Shown here one piece after another: positions 21,722 to 23,913 of a stretch of DNA of 23,913 bases. The notes under the pieces were generated by a model, which was not told where the DNA came from, made no database searches, and saw nothing but the letters and a program-made list of their open reading frames with translations. The position numbers and the translations under genes are program-made. Position 1 is the stretch's first letter. Every line of letters begins with the position of its first letter. Location: the NCBI GenBank assembly GCA_934371505.1, contig CAKRNW010000020.1, forward strand, positions 1-23,913, in the 5' to 3' direction. Source of the DNA: an uncultured Lachnospiraceae bacterium. GTDB taxonomy: Bacteria > Bacillota > Clostridia > Lachnospirales > Lachnospiraceae.

Positions 21722-23392
21722 CTAGAATAATCCGGTGATCACACCATCTTTATTGACATCTACGTTAAATGCTGCCGGCTGTTTCGGCAGTCCCGGCATG
21801 GTCATCACCGTTCCTGTCAATACTACGATAAAACCGGCTCCCGCAGATACATACACATCACGGATATTCATGGTGAAACCGGTAGGTCTTCCCAACAGAT
21901 TGGGGTCATCGGACAGGGAATACTGATTTTTGGCCATACAGATGGGAAGATTTCCAAATCCCAGTTCTTCCAGCCTCTGGATTTGTTTGTTTACTGCCGC
22001 TGTATAGCTTACGCTGCCGGCGCCATAGATTTCTTTGGAAATGGTTTCAATCTTAGCTTTGACAGGCTGATTTTCCTCATACAGAACATGGAAATCAGAC
22101 GTTTTCTCTTCCAGAGTTTTTAAAACCTTTTCTGCCAGGGCAATACCACCCTCTCCGCCTTTTTCCCATACTTCAGATAAAGCGAATTCACACTTGTGCT
22201 CCTCACAGAAATTCTGGACAAAAGCTTTTTCCGCATCGGTGTCTGTTGCAAAGGCGTTGAGCGTAACCACTACAGGCACTCCGTATTTGTGCAGATTCTC
22301 AATGTGTTTCTCCAGATTGACAATTCCCTTCTGCAGTGCCTCCAGATTTTCCCTGGAGAGTTCTGCCTTAGGTACACCGCCATTGTATTTTAATGCACGG
22401 ATGGTAGCAACCAGAACAACTGCATCCGGTTTTAGACCCGCCATGCGGCATTTAATATCAAAGAACTTTTCTGCCCCCAAATCTGCCCCAAAGCCTGCCT
22501 CGGTGATACAGTAATCAGCCATTTTCAGTGCTGTCTTTGTGGCGATCACAGAGTTACAGCCATGGGCAATATTTGCGAAAGGACCACCGTGTACCAAGGC
22601 CGGTGTGTGTTCCAGGGTCTGGATCAGATTCGGTTTCAGTGCATCCTTCAACAGTGCTGCCATAGCTCCCACTGCCTTTAAGTCCTTCGCAGTCACAGGC
22701 TGCCCTGCAAAATTGTAAGCCACAACCATGCGTCCCAGGCGTTCCTTCAGGTCATCCATATCCTGAGCCAGACATAAAACCGCCATGATCTCGGAGGCAA
22801 CCGTAATGACAAAGTGATCTTCTCTTACCACACCGTCCATCTTATTGCCAAGACCCACCACCACATTGCGAAGCACACGGTCATTCATATCCAGACAGCG
22901 TTTCCAAACCACCTGCCTGGTATCAATTCCCAGTTCATTTCCCTGCTGGATATGGTTGTCCAGTAAAGCTGCCAACAGATTGTTGGCAGAGGTGATGGCA
23001 TGAAAATCCCCGGTAAAATGAAGATTTAAATCCTCCATGGGAACAACCTGTGCATAACCGCCGCCGGCTGCCCCGCCCTTGATTCCAAAACAAGGTCCAA
23101 GAGAAGGCTCACGCAATGCCAATACTGCTTTTTTCCCCAGTCTTCCAAAGGCCTCTCCCAGCCCTACACTGGTAGTAGTTTTTCCCTCTCCTGCAGGCGT
23201 GGGATTGATTGCTGTCACCAGAATCAGTTTCCCGTTGGGATGATCTTCCATGCTCTTTATGTACTCATTGGAAAGCTTTGCCTTATACCTTCCGTACAGT
23301 TCCAGATCATCCTCTGCAATGCCAAGCTGGCCTGCCACCTTGGTAATCGGTTCCAGTGCGCTCTCCTGTGCGATTTCAATGTCTGTCTTCAT
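21722..23392 (-). CDS. fhs: Formate-tetrahydrofolate ligase
   Basis: Fhs makes 10-formyl-tetrahydrofolate from formate, tetrahydrofolate and ATP. It feeds one-carbon metabolism and, in acetogens, the methyl branch of the Wood-Ljungdahl pathway. The P-loop TPAGEGKT is at 65-72, followed by LREPSLGPCFGIKGGAAGGGYAQV (split in 93-116), LNLHFTGDFHAI, and the C-terminal GFTMNIRDVYVSAGAGFIV. The length of 556 residues is usual. Its ATG overlaps the stop of the upstream translocase gene by 4 bases (ATGA), and GGAGA precedes it at a short distance. No other Wood-Ljungdahl gene is in the window, so acetogenesis cannot be concluded. Confidence 0.97.
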   Translation of the reverse strand: MKTDIEIAQESALEPITKVAGQLGIAEDDLELYGRYKAKLSNEYIKSMEDHPNGKLILVTAINPTPAGEGKTTTSVGLGEAFGRLGKKAVLALREPSLGPCFGIKGGAAGGGYAQVVPMEDLNLHFTGDFHAITSANNLLAALLDNHIQQGNELGIDTRQVVWKRCLDMNDRVLRNVVVGLGNKMDGVVREDHFVITVASEIMAVLCLAQDMDDLKERLGRMVVAYNFAGQPVTAKDLKAVGAMAALLKDALKPNLIQTLEHTPALVHGGPFANIAHGCNSVIATKTALKMADYCITEAGFGADLGAEKFFDIKCRMAGLKPDAVVLVATIRALKYNGGVPKAELSRENLEALQKGIVNLEKHIENLHKYGVPVVVTLNAFATDTDAEKAFVQNFCEEHKCEFALSEVWEKGGEGGIALAEKVLKTLEEKTSDFHVLYEENQPVKAKIETISKEIYGAGSVSYTAAVNKQIQRLEELGFGNLPICMAKNQYSLSDDPNLLGRPTGFTMNIRDVYVSAGAGFIVVLTGTVMTMPGLPKQPAAFNVDVNKDGVITGLF

Positions 23393-23913
23393 AGTGTCTC
23401 CTCCACATATTGTTCAAACTGCTCCGGACTCATCAGTATTTTCCTCGGCTTTGTTCCCTCTTCTTCTCCGACCACTCCGGCATCTGCCAGCTGATCCATA
23501 ATTCTCGCTGCACGGTTGAATCCTATTTTAAATACACGCTGCAACATGCCAATGGATGCTTTATCTTTTTCGATAATAAATCTTCCCGCATCCACAAACA
23601 ATTCATCAGTGGAAGCTCCACCGCTTCCGGCACTGCCTCCTGTTCCGGAGCCGGAGCCAAGATTTTTGATCTGTGCTTCCACATCTTCACTGTATACATT
23701 GCCGATTGCCTGGTTTTTCAGGAAATCCACCACATCCGACACTTCTCTGTCGGATACAAATGCTCCCTGGATTCTGGCGGGTTTCGGATACCCCTGGGGA
23801 TAAAACAGCATGTCACCTTTCCCCAGAAGTTTCTCTGCTCCGTTCATGTCCAGAATGGTCCGGGAATCCACTCCGCTGGAAACCGCAAAAGCCACCCGGC
23901 TTGGCATGTTCGC
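23389..23913 (-). CDS. ftsK: DNA translocase FtsK/SpoIIIE, C-terminal part (runs off the window)
   Basis: Only the last 174 or so codons are present; the gene continues past the window end. The visible part holds the end of the RecA-like motor (VAFAVSSGVDSRTILDMNGAEKLLG split over the first 30 residues, then GDMLFYPQG) and a DVVDFLKNQ helix. A glycine/serine-rich linker follows, then the winged-helix gamma domain (KIGFNRAARIMDQLADAGVVG) that reads polar sequences and directs translocation. Such proteins pump chromosomal DNA at division or into the forespore. FtsK, SftA and SpoIIIE cannot be separated without the N-terminus. It overlaps fhs by 4 bases. Confidence 0.93.
   Translation of the reverse strand, partial: ANMPSRVAFAVSSGVDSRTILDMNGAEKLLGKGDMLFYPQGYPKPARIQGAFVSDREVSDVVDFLKNQAIGNVYSEDVEAQIKNLGSGSGTGGSAGSGGASTDELFVDAGRFIIEKDKASIGMLQRVFKIGFNRAARIMDQLADAGVVGEEEGTKPRKILMSPEQFEQYVEETL

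Noticed and set aside
1..23913. CRISPR arrays, tRNA/rRNA genes, insertion sequences, phage integrase or attachment sites
   Set aside because: No regularly spaced repeats, cloverleaf-like sequences, transposase motifs or direct-repeat boundaries were found by eye, including around the AT-rich operon at 1239-3998.

Overview
The window looks like chromosome of a spore-forming, strictly anaerobic Firmicute, most likely a Lachnospiraceae/Clostridia member. Pointers are a cotJABC spore-coat cluster, the sporulation genes yqfC-yqfD ahead of phoH-ybeY, an NfnAB-type bifurcating transhydrogenase, formate-tetrahydrofolate ligase, strong AGGAGG-type ribosome binding sites and moderate GC. This is inferred from gene content only. 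There are no rRNA, tRNA, CRISPR or insertion-sequence features that I can see, and no gene-free stretch longer than 300 bases.

Layout. 1-1143 (+): cotJA-cotJB-cotJC behind a sporulation-type promoter. 1239-3998 (-): a noticeably AT-rich two-gene operon, a tandem GNAT acetyltransferase-like protein followed by a 618-residue protein carrying GHSRGG and FDPVPG serine-hydrolase motifs; this is the least ordinary part of the window. 4172-6444 (-): gpmI (phosphoglycerate mutase) with its own strong promoter, and thiN (thiamine pyrophosphokinase). 6481-7101 (+): a YgjP/DUF45 zinc metallopeptidase, divergent from thiN and convergent with a DEAD-box RNA helicase (7096-8751, -). 8929-9204 (-): small unknown protein.

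9332-15198 (-): the yqfC-yqfD-phoH-(PgpH-like)-ybeY cluster followed by a MATE/MOP-type flippase. The PgpH-position gene keeps the membrane domain but its HD domain has lost the HD motif, so it looks like a pseudo-phosphodiesterase. 15245-20077 (-): pyrimidine-nucleoside phosphorylase, rlmH, a zinc-ribbon membrane protein and nfnB-nfnA, reading in the order nfnA-nfnB-zinc ribbon-rlmH-pdp from a good promoter at about 20102-20129. 20174-23913 (-): the 3' end of an FtsK/SpoIIIE DNA translocase, overlapping fhs by 4 bp, then a 500-residue zinc-ribbon/TPR/CHB_HEX membrane protein ending in a terminator.

Functionally the window mixes sporulation (coat catalase, YqfCD, SpoIIIE/FtsK), ribosome maturation (YbeY, RlmH, DEAD-box helicase, PhoH), and anaerobic carbon and redox metabolism (GpmI, Fhs, NfnAB, nucleoside salvage). 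Most minus-strand genes are tightly packed with ATGA or longer overlaps, which implies translational coupling. The GNAT/hydrolase pair stands apart by composition and by lack of relation to its neighbours, and is the best candidate for accessory or undescribed biology.
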